Shown here in pieces: positions 7,439 through 15,938 of a stretch of DNA of 64,000 nt. Numbering within the stretch: position 1 is the first letter of the stretch; each line of letters begins with the position of its first letter. The position numbers and the translations under genes were made by a program. Source of the DNA: Kitasatospora herbaricolor (GTDB lineage: Bacteria > Actinomycetota > Actinomycetes > Streptomycetales > Streptomycetaceae); assembly GCF_030813695.1 (NCBI RefSeq), contig NZ_JAUSVA010000002.1:7525501-7589500 (forward strand), written 5' to 3'. The notes under the pieces are model-generated. The model worked only from the letters and a program-made list of their open reading frames with translations. It did no database searches and was not told where the DNA came from.

Positions 7439-8428
7439 ATGACCACCGCAACCGATCCCGGGGCCGACCCCGGCGCCGGCCCCGCGACCGATCCGGCAGC
7501 CGATCCCGGCGCCGGCCCCGCGGCCCCGGCCGGCCGGGGACCCTGGCGGCTGGTCCTGGACCAGCTGCTCGCCCAGCGCGCCGCCAGGTTCGGCCTGCTG
7601 ACGGTCGCCCTGCTGACCGGCCTCGCCGCGCTGGCCACCCCGCTGAGCGCGCTCGGCGGCTGGACCCCCGAGGAGTTCGACCGCAGCGCGATCGACCCCT
7701 ACCTCGGCGGACTGCCGCTCGGCGCCGCCGGCGGCATCGGCCCCGACCACTGGCTGGGCGTGGAGCCCGTCACCGGCCGCGACCTGTTCGCCCGGGTCCT
7801 GCACGGCGGCCAGGTGTCGCTGCTGATCGCCTTCACCGCCACCGCCGTGGTGGTGGTCGCCGGCACCCTGGCCGGGGTGGCGGCCGGCTACTTCGGCGGC
7901 CGCACGGACGCCCTGCTCTCCCGGCTGATGGACCTCACCATGTCCTTCCCGTCGCTGATCTTCATGATCTCGATGATGGCGGTCGCCAAGGACGTCGACC
8001 GGGTGCTGCTGATGACCGCCGTGATCGGCCTCTTCGGCTGGCCCGGCATCGCCCGGGTGGTGCGCGGCCAGACCCTCTCGCTCAAGCACCGCGAGTACGT
8101 GGACGCCGCCAAGGTCGGTGGCGCCGGCTCCTGGCGGATCCTCAGCCGGGAGATCCTGCCCGGGGTCGCCGGCCCGGTCATCGCCTATACCACGCTGCTC
8201 GTCCCCGGCATGATCAGCACCGAGGCCGCGCTCAGCTACCTCGGCGTGGGCGTCCGGCCGCCGACCCCGTCCTGGGGCCAGATGATCGCCGAGAGCATCA
8301 ACTTCTACGAGACCGACCCGGCGTACTTCCTCATCCCGACGTTCTTCCTGTTCCTCGCCGTGCTCGCCTTCACCCTGCTCGGCGACGCCCTGCGCGACAT
8401 CCTCGACCCCCGGGGAGGCCGGTCGTGA
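7439..8428 (+). CDS. Oligopeptide ABC transporter permease, DppC/OppC type
   Basis: A 329-residue integral membrane protein. The first 40 residues are an unusual Pro/Ala/Asp/Gly-rich repeat (GADPGAG and ATDPAADPGAG units) before the first membrane segment. The LGVEPVTGRDLFARVLHGG motif is diagnostic of the DppC/OppC branch, and GLFGWPGIARVVRGQ plus EYVDAAKVGGAG is the EAA loop that contacts the ATPases. Six membrane segments are expected. It lies 13 bp after the binding-protein gene and overlaps the next permease by 4 bp (GTGA). Confidence 0.92.
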   Translation: MTTATDPGADPGAGPATDPAADPGAGPAAPAGRGPWRLVLDQLLAQRAARFGLLTVALLTGLAALATPLSALGGWTPEEFDRSAIDPYLGGLPLGAAGGIGPDHWLGVEPVTGRDLFARVLHGGQVSLLIAFTATAVVVVAGTLAGVAAGYFGGRTDALLSRLMDLTMSFPSLIFMISMMAVAKDVDRVLLMTAVIGLFGWPGIARVVRGQTLSLKHREYVDAAKVGGAGSWRILSREILPGVAGPVIAYTTLLVPGMISTEAALSYLGVGVRPPTPSWGQMIAESINFYETDPAYFLIPTFFLFLAVLAFTLLGDALRDILDPRGGRS

Positions 8429-9411
8429 CCCGCTACCTCCTGCGGCGCCTGCTCGGGGTGGCCGGCATCCTGCTCGCCATCTGCGCCATCACCTTCAGCA
8501 TCTTCTACCTGCTCCCCAACGACCCGGCGGCGGCCGCCTGCGGCAAGACCTGCAGCCCCGAGCGGCTGATCGAGGTCAGGGCGGCGATGGGCCTCGACCG
8601 GTCCGTCCCCTCGCAGTTCGCGGCCTACCTGACCGGGATCTTCGCCGGCCGCGACTACGGCAGCGGCGCCGGCGCCCTGCACTGCGCCTTCCCGTGCCTC
8701 GGCTACTCGTACGAGTACTCGATGCCGGTCTGGAGCCTGCTCGCCGACCGGCTGCCGGTCTCCTTCTCGCTCGCCGTCGGCGCGGCCCTGCTCTGGCTGG
8801 TCCTCGGCCTGGGCGCCGGTGTCACCTCGGCGCTGCGCAAGGGGAGCCTGACCGACCGTTCGCTGATGGTGGCCTCCGTGGCCACCGCCTCCCTGCCGGT
8901 CTACTTCACCTCGGTGATGCTCATCTGGGGCGTGGTGCGCGGCGCCGGCCTGCTCCCGTACCCGGCGTACACCGCCTTCACCGACGACCCGCTCGCCTGG
9001 GCCTCCAACCTGCTGCTGCCGTGGATCGCGCTGGCCCTGCTCTACGCGGCGATGTACGCGCGGCAGAGCCGCAACTCGATGATCGAGACGATGGCCGAGC
9101 CGTACATCCGCACCGCCCGGGCCAAGGGCCTGCCGGCCCGCACGGTGACCGTCAAGCACGGGATGCGGGCCGGGATGACGCCGATCCTGACCATCTTCGG
9201 GATGGACCTCGGCGGGCTGCTGGCCGGCGCCGTGATCACCGAGTCGATCTTCGGACTGCCCGGTGTCGGACGGCTCTTCTACGACGCGCTGGTCCGCTCC
9301 GACCAGCCGGTGATCCTCGGCGTGACCCTGCTCGCCGCCTTCTTCATCGTCGCGGCGAACCTGCTGGTCGACGTCCTCTACGCCTACGTCGACCCGAGAG
9401 TGAGGTACTGA
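8425..9411 (+). CDS. Oligopeptide ABC transporter permease, DppB/OppB type
   Basis: A 328-residue permease starting at GTG 8425 within the end of the DppC-type gene. The N-terminal RRLLGVAGILLAICAITFSI segment followed by FYLLPNDPA is the DppB/OppB signature; the EAA loop is PYIRTARAKGLPARTVTVKHG. A cysteine-rich external loop (CGKTC near residue 37 and HCAFPC near residue 90) is longer than in classical DppB and may be disulfide bonded. It pairs with the preceding permease to make the translocation channel. Confidence 0.92.
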   Translation: MTRYLLRRLLGVAGILLAICAITFSIFYLLPNDPAAAACGKTCSPERLIEVRAAMGLDRSVPSQFAAYLTGIFAGRDYGSGAGALHCAFPCLGYSYEYSMPVWSLLADRLPVSFSLAVGAALLWLVLGLGAGVTSALRKGSLTDRSLMVASVATASLPVYFTSVMLIWGVVRGAGLLPYPAYTAFTDDPLAWASNLLLPWIALALLYAAMYARQSRNSMIETMAEPYIRTARAKGLPARTVTVKHGMRAGMTPILTIFGMDLGGLLAGAVITESIFGLPGVGRLFYDALVRSDQPVILGVTLLAAFFIVAANLLVDVLYAYVDPRVRY

Positions 9412-9414
9412 CCG

Positions 9415-10431
9415 ATGAGCCCTCTGCTGGAGGTCCGCGACCTCAAGGTCAGCTTCGACACCCCGCGCGGCACCGTCCGGGCCGTGGACGGCATCGGCTT
9501 CACCGTCGAGGCGGGCCGCACCCTGGGCCTGGTCGGTGAGTCCGGGTCCGGCAAGTCCGTCACCTCGCTGGCCGTGATGGGCCTGCACCGGGGCGCGGCC
9601 GTCACCGGCTCGGTCCGGCTGGACGGCCGGGAGCTGTGCGGCCTGCCCGAACGGCAGCTCAACACCGTCCGTGGCCGCCGGCTCGCGATGATCTTCCAGG
9701 ACCCGCTGTCCGGCCTGCACCCCTTCTACCCCGTCGGCGAGCAGATCGCCGAGCACTACCGGGTGCACTTCAAGGCCTCCCGCCGGGCCGGCCGCCGGCG
9801 CGCGGTGGAGATGCTCGCCGAGGTCGGCATCCCCGAGCCCGCCCGGCGGGTGGACGAGTACCCGCACCAGTTCTCCGGCGGCATGCGCCAGCGCGTCATG
9901 ATCGCCATGGCGCTGGCCTGCGAACCCGACCTGCTGATCGCCGACGAGCCCACCACCGCCCTGGACGTCACCGTCCAGGCCCAGATCCTCGACCTGATCG
10001 CCCGGATCCAGCAGGACCGCGGCCTCGGCGTCGTCATGATCACCCACGACCTGGGCGTGGTCGCCAGGGTCGCCCACGAGGTGCTCGTCATGTACGGCGG
10101 CCGGGCCGCCGAACAGGCCCCCGTGGACCAGCTGTTCAGCCACCCCGCGCACCCCTACACCCGGGGCCTGCTCGACTCGCTGCCCCGGCTGGACGACCCC
10201 GACGACGCCCCGCTGCGCGCCATCCCCGGCAACCCGCCCTCGCTGATCGCCCCCGCGCCCGGCTGCGCCTACGCGCCCCGCTGCGCCCGCACCGCCGGCG
10301 CCGGCGCCGCCGAGCACGCCCGCTGCCTGGCCGAACGCCCCGCGCTCGCGCCGCTCGCCGCCCCCGGTGCGGCGGCCGGCCGGCTCGCCGCCTGCCACCT
10401 GCCGCTCGTCCCGGAAGGAGCCCACCCGTGA
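9415..10431 (+). CDS. Oligopeptide ABC transporter ATP-binding protein, DppD/OppD type
   Basis: A 338-residue ATPase with Walker A GESGSGKSVT (about residues 42-51), Q loop MIFQDPLSGLHP, signature QFSGGMRQR, Walker B LLIADEPTTALD and the H loop ITHDLG. The C-terminal oligopeptide-transporter extension contains CAYAPRCARTAG, with spaced cysteines as in iron-sulfur-containing DppD proteins. It is 3 bp after the second permease and overlaps the next ATPase gene by 4 bp. Confidence 0.93.
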   Translation: MSPLLEVRDLKVSFDTPRGTVRAVDGIGFTVEAGRTLGLVGESGSGKSVTSLAVMGLHRGAAVTGSVRLDGRELCGLPERQLNTVRGRRLAMIFQDPLSGLHPFYPVGEQIAEHYRVHFKASRRAGRRRAVEMLAEVGIPEPARRVDEYPHQFSGGMRQRVMIAMALACEPDLLIADEPTTALDVTVQAQILDLIARIQQDRGLGVVMITHDLGVVARVAHEVLVMYGGRAAEQAPVDQLFSHPAHPYTRGLLDSLPRLDDPDDAPLRAIPGNPPSLIAPAPGCAYAPRCARTAGAGAAEHARCLAERPALAPLAAPGAAAGRLAACHLPLVPEGAHP

Positions 10432-11402
10432 GCGCCCTGCTCTCCGTCCGCGACCTGGTCAAGACCTTCCCCGGCCGACGCGGCCGCACCGGCCGGGCCG
10501 GCCCGCCCGTCCGCGCCGTCGACGGCGTCAGCTTCGACCTCGGGGCCGGCGAGACCCTCGGCCTGGTCGGCGAGTCCGGCTGCGGGAAGTCCACCACCGG
10601 ACGGCTGATCGTCCGGCTGCTCGACCCCACCGAGGGCACGATCGCCTTCGACGGCCAGGACATCGGCGGGCTCGGCCCCGCCGGGCTGCGCCCCTACCGC
10701 AAGCACCTCCAGATGGTCTTCCAGGACCCGCACTCCTCGCTCAACCCCCGGCAGACCGTGGCCAGGATCATCTCCGAACCTCTGCTCGTGCAGGGCGCCT
10801 CGGCCGCCGACGCCCGTCGGCGGGCCGCCGAACTGATGGACCTGGTCGGCCTCGTCCCCGAGCAACTGGACCGCTACCCGCACGAGTTCTCCGGCGGCCA
10901 GGCCCAGCGGATCGGCATCGCCCGCTCGCTCGCCACCTCGCCCCGGCTGGTGGTCGCGGACGAGCCGGTCTCCGCCCTGGACGTCTCCGTCCAGGCCCAG
11001 GTGGTCAATCTGATGGAGCGCCTGCAGCGCGAACTCGGACTCGCCTACCTCTTCATCGCCCACGACCTCTCGGTGGTCAAGCGGGTCTGCGACCGGGTGG
11101 CGGTGATGTACCTCGGCCGGATCGTCGAGATCGGCGACAAGCACGAGGTGTACGGCAGCCCGGCGCACCCGTACACCAGGGCGCTGCTCTCGGCCGTCCC
11201 GCTGCCGGACCCGGCGGCCGAACGCGCCCGGGAGCGGATCGTGCTGCTCGGCGACCCGCCCAGCCCGGCCGACCCGCCGAGCGGCTGCACCTTCCACCCG
11301 CGCTGCCCCAAGGCGCAGGAGCGCTGCCGCACCGAGCAGCCGCTGCTGCGGATCGCCGGTCCGGGCGCCCGGCAGGCGGCCTGCCACTTCCCCGAGGCCT
11401 GA
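10428..11402 (+). CDS. Oligopeptide ABC transporter ATP-binding protein, DppF/OppF type
   Basis: A 324-residue ATPase, last gene of the importer operon. The start is GTG 10428, overlapping the previous stop, with GGAAGGAG upstream. Visible are Walker A GESGCGKSTTG, QMVFQDPHSSLNPRQ, signature EFSGGQAQRIGIAR, Walker B LVVADEPVSALD and FIAHDLSVVK. The C-terminal domain ends with CTFHPRCPKAQERC, the cysteine motif usual in OppF/DppF. It forms the heterodimeric motor with the DppD-type subunit. Confidence 0.93.
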   Translation: MSALLSVRDLVKTFPGRRGRTGRAGPPVRAVDGVSFDLGAGETLGLVGESGCGKSTTGRLIVRLLDPTEGTIAFDGQDIGGLGPAGLRPYRKHLQMVFQDPHSSLNPRQTVARIISEPLLVQGASAADARRRAAELMDLVGLVPEQLDRYPHEFSGGQAQRIGIARSLATSPRLVVADEPVSALDVSVQAQVVNLMERLQRELGLAYLFIAHDLSVVKRVCDRVAVMYLGRIVEIGDKHEVYGSPAHPYTRALLSAVPLPDPAAERARERIVLLGDPPSPADPPSGCTFHPRCPKAQERCRTEQPLLRIAGPGARQAACHFPEA

Positions 11403-11698
11403 CCCGGCGGCGGGCCGCGGCCGCCCTCGCGCGGCCGCCCCGCCCGCCGCCGCGGCGCCCCCTTCAACGTTCCCCACGAGCGCCACCGCACAGCCGCATC
11501 AAGAGAACCACCGCATCAAGAGAACCACCGCCCCACGAGCACCACCGCATCAAGAGAACCACCGCCCCACGAGCACCACCGCATCAAGAGAACCACCGCC
11601 CCACGAGCACCACCGCATCAAGAGAACCACCGCCCCACGAGCACCACCGCACCACCGCACCGAACCACCCCCACTCCTCCCACACCCCAGGAGCACAG
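11403..11698. other. Importer-collagenase intergenic region
   Basis: This gap holds GC-rich spacer sequence and then a tandem repeat array (11496-11648). No convincing promoter hexamers are visible, partly because the repeats dominate the region. AGGAG at 11687-11691 serves the collagenase GTG start at 11699. Confidence 0.7.
11496..11648. repeat. 34-bp direct tandem repeat upstream of collagenase
   Basis: GCATCAAGAG begins at 11496, 11513, 11547, 11581 and 11615. The last four are full 34-bp units, nearly identical; the first is a 17-bp half unit. The array has no unique spacers and no dyad symmetry. It ends 50 bp before the collagenase start, so it lies in the promoter or 5' untranslated region. 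Function is unknown; multiple regulator sites, an mRNA-stability element or replication slippage are all possible. Confidence 0.9.
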
Positions 11699-14086
11699 GT
11701 GCCAACTCACAGCACCGCACGTCGAGTTCTGCTGGCCGCCACCCTGGCCGCGACGCTCACCCTGCCGGCCCTGCAGAGCGCACAGGCGGCCACCCCCGCC
11801 GGCCCCACGGCGCCCGCACCCGTCACCGCCCCGGCCCCGGTCACCGGTACCGCGCCCGACCCGACCGCCTACGACGAGGTCGACCACCTCGGCACCGCCA
11901 CCGCCAGGGCGGGCGGCGCCGCCCCCGCCCCGGGCGGCGGCTCGCTCGGCGACTCGCCCGTCCCCGGACTGCTCCCCGACCGGGTCGGCGCGCCCGCCCC
12001 GCTCGCCGCGGCCCCCGCGACCGCGCCCGCCGCCGGCACGCCCGCCACCACCGCGGCCGGCGTCCCGTGCACGCTGGACGGGATGACCGGCCTCGGCCCC
12101 GGTCAGCTCGCCGACTTCCTCACCGACCCGGCGGTCACCGTCGACGGCTGCGTCCGGAACTTCCTCTGGACCTGGGACGCCCGCTACGCCACCACCATGG
12201 ACGACGCCCATGTGCAGGCCGTCGCCCAGCGCATCACCCAGCTTGCCGGCGCCGCCGACGGCGGCAGCGCCGAACGCTTCTACACCCTGTGGACCTACCT
12301 GCACGCCACGGTCTACTTCGACTTCAACCACAGCGAGATCGACGTCACCGACGCCGCCACCCTGGCGGCCGTCCAGCAGGCCGTCGTCGCGTACTCGGGC
12401 TACGCACACGCCTTCGACGACACCGAGTCGGCCGGCGCGACCGTGCGGGAGATGACCATCACCGCCGGCAGCGTGGGTCTGCGCCAGCGCAACCTCGCGC
12501 TGGTGAAGCGGATCCTGGCCAAGTTCGGTCCCGGCACCGCGGTGGCGGACAGCTCGGCCTGGGGCACGGCCGGCCTGGCCGCGCTGAACGTCAACTACCT
12601 CGGCATCTACAACGGCGACCAGGAGTTCACCGCGGTGGTCGCGGCCGACGCCGACTACCGGTCCGCGTTCCGGGCCTTCGCCGGGCACGGTCACCTGAAG
12701 GGCACCAAGAACGCCTGGATGGCCCGCGACGCGATGGGGGAGTACGGCCGGTTCGGCCAGATAGCCCCGCTCAGGGCCGGGGTGGTCGCCGAGCTCGGCA
12801 CCCTGCTCGACACCGCCAAGGCCACCTTCGGCACCTTCTCCGACCCCTGGGTCAAGCTGGTCGGCTGGGCCAACTACTACCAGGTCTGCCAGCAGTTCAA
12901 CGTCTGTACCGACCAGATCGAGGCCCAGCTCTTCCCGCAGACCTACCGCTACGACAACGGCGCCGTCGAGGTGCACACCGCCCTCGACCGGGCCACCGTC
13001 GACCAGATGTACTACGCGAGCAAGCAGGTCAAGACGCAGTTCTTCCGCGTCCTGGGTACCGACGTCCCGCTGGCCGGGGACACCAACTCCACGCTGCACA
13101 TCCACCTGTACGCCTCGCGGGCCGACTACGAGGTCTACCACCCGCTGCTCACCGGCTACGGCACCAACAACGGCGGCATCTACATCGAGAACGGCGCCAC
13201 CTTCTACACCTACCAGCGCCGGGTGCCGCAGGACTCCACCCTCACGCTGGAGGAGCTGTTCCGCCACGAGTACACCCACTACCTCAACGGGCGCTGGGCG
13301 GTGCCGGGTTACTTCGGTGACCCGCGCTGGTACTCGGGCGACCTGACCACCGCGATGGACGAGGGCACGGCCGAGTTCTTCGACGGCTCGACCCGCGACC
13401 AGGGCATCCTGGTCCGCAAGTCGCTGGTGGCCAAGCTGGCGAAGGACGAGGCCGCCGGCATCCCGCGGATGACCGTGAACGAGTTGCTCCACGCGACCTA
13501 CGAGGACACCCCGGCGTTCCACTTCTACAACTACGCGGGAACGTTCTTCGAGTACCTGTGGCAGCAACACCCCTCCCTGCTGCGGGAGATGTACGGGTAC
13601 CAGCGTGCGGACGACCCGGCGGGCTTCGACGCCTGGCGCGGCCGGGTCGGCGCGGACGCGGCGGTCCAGGCCGGCTACAGCGCCTTCCTGGACGACCGGA
13701 TCCGGGCGGTGGACAGCCTCTACGTCCCCAACACGGCCTTCACGCCGAACGGTTCGCTGAAGTTCGCCTACGCCTCCGAGGTGCAGGCCGCCTTCGCCGG
13801 CGCGACCGGTGCCACGCCGAACTGCAAGGACAACGGGGACTGGGACAACAAGCCGATGCGCTTCGTCTGCACCGGCCGGGTCACCGCGAACCTCGCCCGG
13901 TCCGGCAGCGCGGACCAGGTGTTCAAGGACATGTCCGACACGGTCGACTACTTCATCCTGACCCGGACCAAGGGCGTCGCCAACAACCTCGACGACATGA
14001 ACTGCAGCTTCGGCAAGGTCGACGTCTGGCCGACCGGCCTGGCCGGCACCGCCGACTACACCTGCGAGGGCCCGCTGCGGCGGTAG
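11699..14086 (+). CDS. Secreted M9-family collagenase
   Basis: A 795-residue secreted zinc metalloprotease. A signal peptide (basic ARR, then a LLAATLAATLTLPALQSAQA core) occupies about residues 1-33. An Ala/Pro/Thr-rich linker leads to the M9N activator domain (about 110-400) and the catalytic domain, where HEYTH begins at residue 523 and DEGTAEFF supplies the third zinc ligand about 35 residues later; this spacing is typical of gluzincin collagenases. A short C-terminal domain with paired cysteines replaces the PKD and collagen-binding domains of clostridial enzymes. It would degrade collagen or gelatin to peptides suitable for the adjacent importer and Xaa-Pro aminopeptidase. GTG 11699 is chosen because it opens the signal peptide. 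Confidence 0.88.
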   Translation: MPTHSTARRVLLAATLAATLTLPALQSAQAATPAGPTAPAPVTAPAPVTGTAPDPTAYDEVDHLGTATARAGGAAPAPGGGSLGDSPVPGLLPDRVGAPAPLAAAPATAPAAGTPATTAAGVPCTLDGMTGLGPGQLADFLTDPAVTVDGCVRNFLWTWDARYATTMDDAHVQAVAQRITQLAGAADGGSAERFYTLWTYLHATVYFDFNHSEIDVTDAATLAAVQQAVVAYSGYAHAFDDTESAGATVREMTITAGSVGLRQRNLALVKRILAKFGPGTAVADSSAWGTAGLAALNVNYLGIYNGDQEFTAVVAADADYRSAFRAFAGHGHLKGTKNAWMARDAMGEYGRFGQIAPLRAGVVAELGTLLDTAKATFGTFSDPWVKLVGWANYYQVCQQFNVCTDQIEAQLFPQTYRYDNGAVEVHTALDRATVDQMYYASKQVKTQFFRVLGTDVPLAGDTNSTLHIHLYASRADYEVYHPLLTGYGTNNGGIYIENGATFYTYQRRVPQDSTLTLEELFRHEYTHYLNGRWAVPGYFGDPRWYSGDLTTAMDEGTAEFFDGSTRDQGILVRKSLVAKLAKDEAAGIPRMTVNELLHATYEDTPAFHFYNYAGTFFEYLWQQHPSLLREMYGYQRADDPAGFDAWRGRVGADAAVQAGYSAFLDDRIRAVDSLYVPNTAFTPNGSLKFAYASEVQAAFAGATGATPNCKDNGDWDNKPMRFVCTGRVTANLARSGSADQVFKDMSDTVDYFILTRTKGVANNLDDMNCSFGKVDVWPTGLAGTADYTCEGPLRR

Positions 14087-14115
14087 TCCGGACGGCAGGT
14101 CCGACAACTCCGGTC

Positions 14116-14151
14116 GGGCGCGGCGGGGAACCTTCCACGAGGGCCGCGCCC
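14116..14151. terminator. Bidirectional hairpin between collagenase and monooxygenase genes
   Basis: GGGCGCGGC (14116-14124) pairs with GCCGCGCCC (14143-14151); GGAA and TTCC inside the loop can add a second short stem. It lies between two convergent genes and has no T-tract, as usual in high-GC actinobacteria. Confidence 0.5.
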
Positions 14152-14243
14152 GGCCGGGCTCCACCCGTCCTACCCGTCCCACTCCTCCCGCCCGTCCCGC
14201 GAGCAACCCCCCTCACCGGGTGCCCGCGGGGCGGGCGTTCACG

Positions 14244-15794
14244 TCACCGTCCCAGTCCCGCGAGGTACGCACGGATCCGCGCCCCGCCGTCGGCCGGCGC
14301 CACCAGCGCGAGGTGGTGGTCGGGGCGGACCAGCACCAGCGCGTCCTCGGTGATCCCGTACGCGCGCCGGGCCTGGCCGTCGGTGTCCAGCAGGACGTCC
14401 GGGCCCTGCGGAGCGCCCGCGCCGCCCGGGCCGTCCTGGGCCGCGTCGACCGCGACCGTACGCACCGCCGGGCCCCAGCCGGCCAGCGCGGCCCGGACGG
14501 TGGGGCCGAAGCCGAGCAGGGTGAACCGGCCCCCGGCGAACAGGTCGTACAGCCGGACGGGCCCGCCGCCGGGCCGGTGACCGGGAGCATCCGGGGCGCG
14601 GTCCCCGGGGCGCGGTCCGTCGCCGGGGGCCTGCGGGCCCTCGCCGGCCAGGCGGCTCCACCGGTAGTGGATGCCCAGGCCGCGCAGGTCCGGGGTGGCG
14701 ACGGCCTCCACCCCCACCCCGGGCACCCGGACGGCCTCCATCACCTTGGCCAGCGCGCCGGTGCTCAGGTCCAGGGCCGCCGCGGCGACGGGCAGCCGTT
14801 CCTCCTGGTAGCTGTCGAGCAGCCCGTCGCCGGCCTGACCGGCCAGGACGCCGGCGAGCTTCCAGCCGAGGTTCCAGGCGTCCTGGATGCCGGTGTTCAT
14901 CCCCAGTCCGCCCGCGAACGGGTGCACATGGGCGGCGTCGCCGGCCAGGAACACCCGCCCGGCGCGGAAGCTCTCGGCCAGCCGGACGTTGGCCCGCCAG
15001 GTGGAGAGCCAGGTGGCGTCGCGCAGCCGCACGCCGGGCATCCGGGCGTACCGGTCGAACAGTCGCTGGAAGCCCTCCAGGGTGGGCGGCGCCGGGCGGC
15101 CGTCGGGGCCGAGTTCGGGGGTGGCCTGGAACTGCCAGACCGGCGTGTCCTCGAAGGGGCACAGCAGGACGGCCCCGTCCTGGTCGAACCACTGGTGCCA
15201 GACGGTCGGGTCGAGGTCGCCCTCGACCTCGACGTCCCCGCAGAACATCGCCTGGTCCTCGTCGGTGCTGCCCTCGAAGGCCACCCCGAGCTGCCGCCGG
15301 ACGGTGCTGCGGGCGCCGTCGCAGCCGACCAGGTAGCCGGCCGTGATCAGCCGGCCGTCGGCGAGGTCCGCGCGCACCCCGTGCTCGTCCTGGCCGAACC
15401 GGGCCAGCTCGGCCCCGGTCTCGACGGTCACGCCGTACTCGGCGAGGCGCTCGCGCAGCAGTTCCTCGGTCCGCCACTGCGGGATGGACAGCGGAACCTG
15501 GTACCGGGCCTCCGGGCTCGGGACCACATCGGCGGAGGGGTCGGTGTCGGAGACGTGCTCCCCGGCGAAGTACTTGCGGAACACCAGCCCGGTCCGGCCG
15601 GCGGCGGCGATCCGCTCGCCGAGCCCCAGGTCGGCGAGCACCTCCAGGCTGCGCGCGTTCAGCGCCTTGCCGCGTGAAATCCGTTGGTGGCCGGGGGACT
15701 TGTCGATGACGCGGACGGTGACGCCCTGCCGGGCGAGGCTGCAGGCGAGGGTGAGCCCGGTCGGTCCTGCGCCCACGATCAGTACGGCGGTCAT
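14244..15794 (-). CDS. FAD-dependent aromatic monooxygenase (PheA/TfdB type)
   Basis: A 516-residue class A flavoprotein hydroxylase. The FAD Rossmann motif VGAGPTGLTLACSLA is at residues 6-20, the DG motif is LVGCDGARSTVRRQLG, and the second FAD motif is VFLAGDAAHVHPFAGGLGMN (about residue 290). A C-terminal thioredoxin-like domain (about 390-516) is present as in phenol and polyketide hydroxylases. Homologues modify phenolics, rifamycin or anthracycline-type rings, but no biosynthetic genes adjoin it. It is divergent from a TetR regulator, an arrangement typical of a xenobiotic-inducible detoxification pair. Confidence 0.87.
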   Translation of the reverse strand: MTAVLIVGAGPTGLTLACSLARQGVTVRVIDKSPGHQRISRGKALNARSLEVLADLGLGERIAAAGRTGLVFRKYFAGEHVSDTDPSADVVPSPEARYQVPLSIPQWRTEELLRERLAEYGVTVETGAELARFGQDEHGVRADLADGRLITAGYLVGCDGARSTVRRQLGVAFEGSTDEDQAMFCGDVEVEGDLDPTVWHQWFDQDGAVLLCPFEDTPVWQFQATPELGPDGRPAPPTLEGFQRLFDRYARMPGVRLRDATWLSTWRANVRLAESFRAGRVFLAGDAAHVHPFAGGLGMNTGIQDAWNLGWKLAGVLAGQAGDGLLDSYQEERLPVAAAALDLSTGALAKVMEAVRVPGVGVEAVATPDLRGLGIHYRWSRLAGEGPQAPGDGPRPGDRAPDAPGHRPGGGPVRLYDLFAGGRFTLLGFGPTVRAALAGWGPAVRTVAVDAAQDGPGGAGAPQGPDVLLDTDGQARRAYGITEDALVLVRPDHHLALVAPADGGARIRAYLAGLGR

Positions 15795-15868
15795 GTCGTG
15801 CTTCCCCACTTCCGACGGATTCGCGCTGCTCCCGGTGGCGGGTCGCCCCGGTGCCCTGCCCATGAAAG

Positions 15869-15932
15869 TGCAACCGAGGAAAGAATGCAACCCAGTAACA
15901 AAGCTTCCCGGGTTGTGGTGCTGGACTATGCT
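15869..15932 (+). promoter_or_regulatory. Candidate TetR operator region between monooxygenase and tetR
   Basis: TGCAACC occurs at 15869-15875 and 15886-15892, and CAACCC (15888-15893) pairs with GGGTTG (15910-15915) as an interrupted dyad. TATGCT (15927-15932) ends 6 nt before the tetR ATG, predicting a leaderless message. The dyad lies between the two divergent starts, where an autorepressing TetR protein would bind. Confidence 0.5.
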
Positions 15933-15938
15933 GGTGCC

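Noticed and set aside
11496..11648. Possible CRISPR array
   Set aside because: The 34-bp units abut directly with no unique spacers, lack a dyad and have no cas genes nearby. It is a plain tandem repeat.
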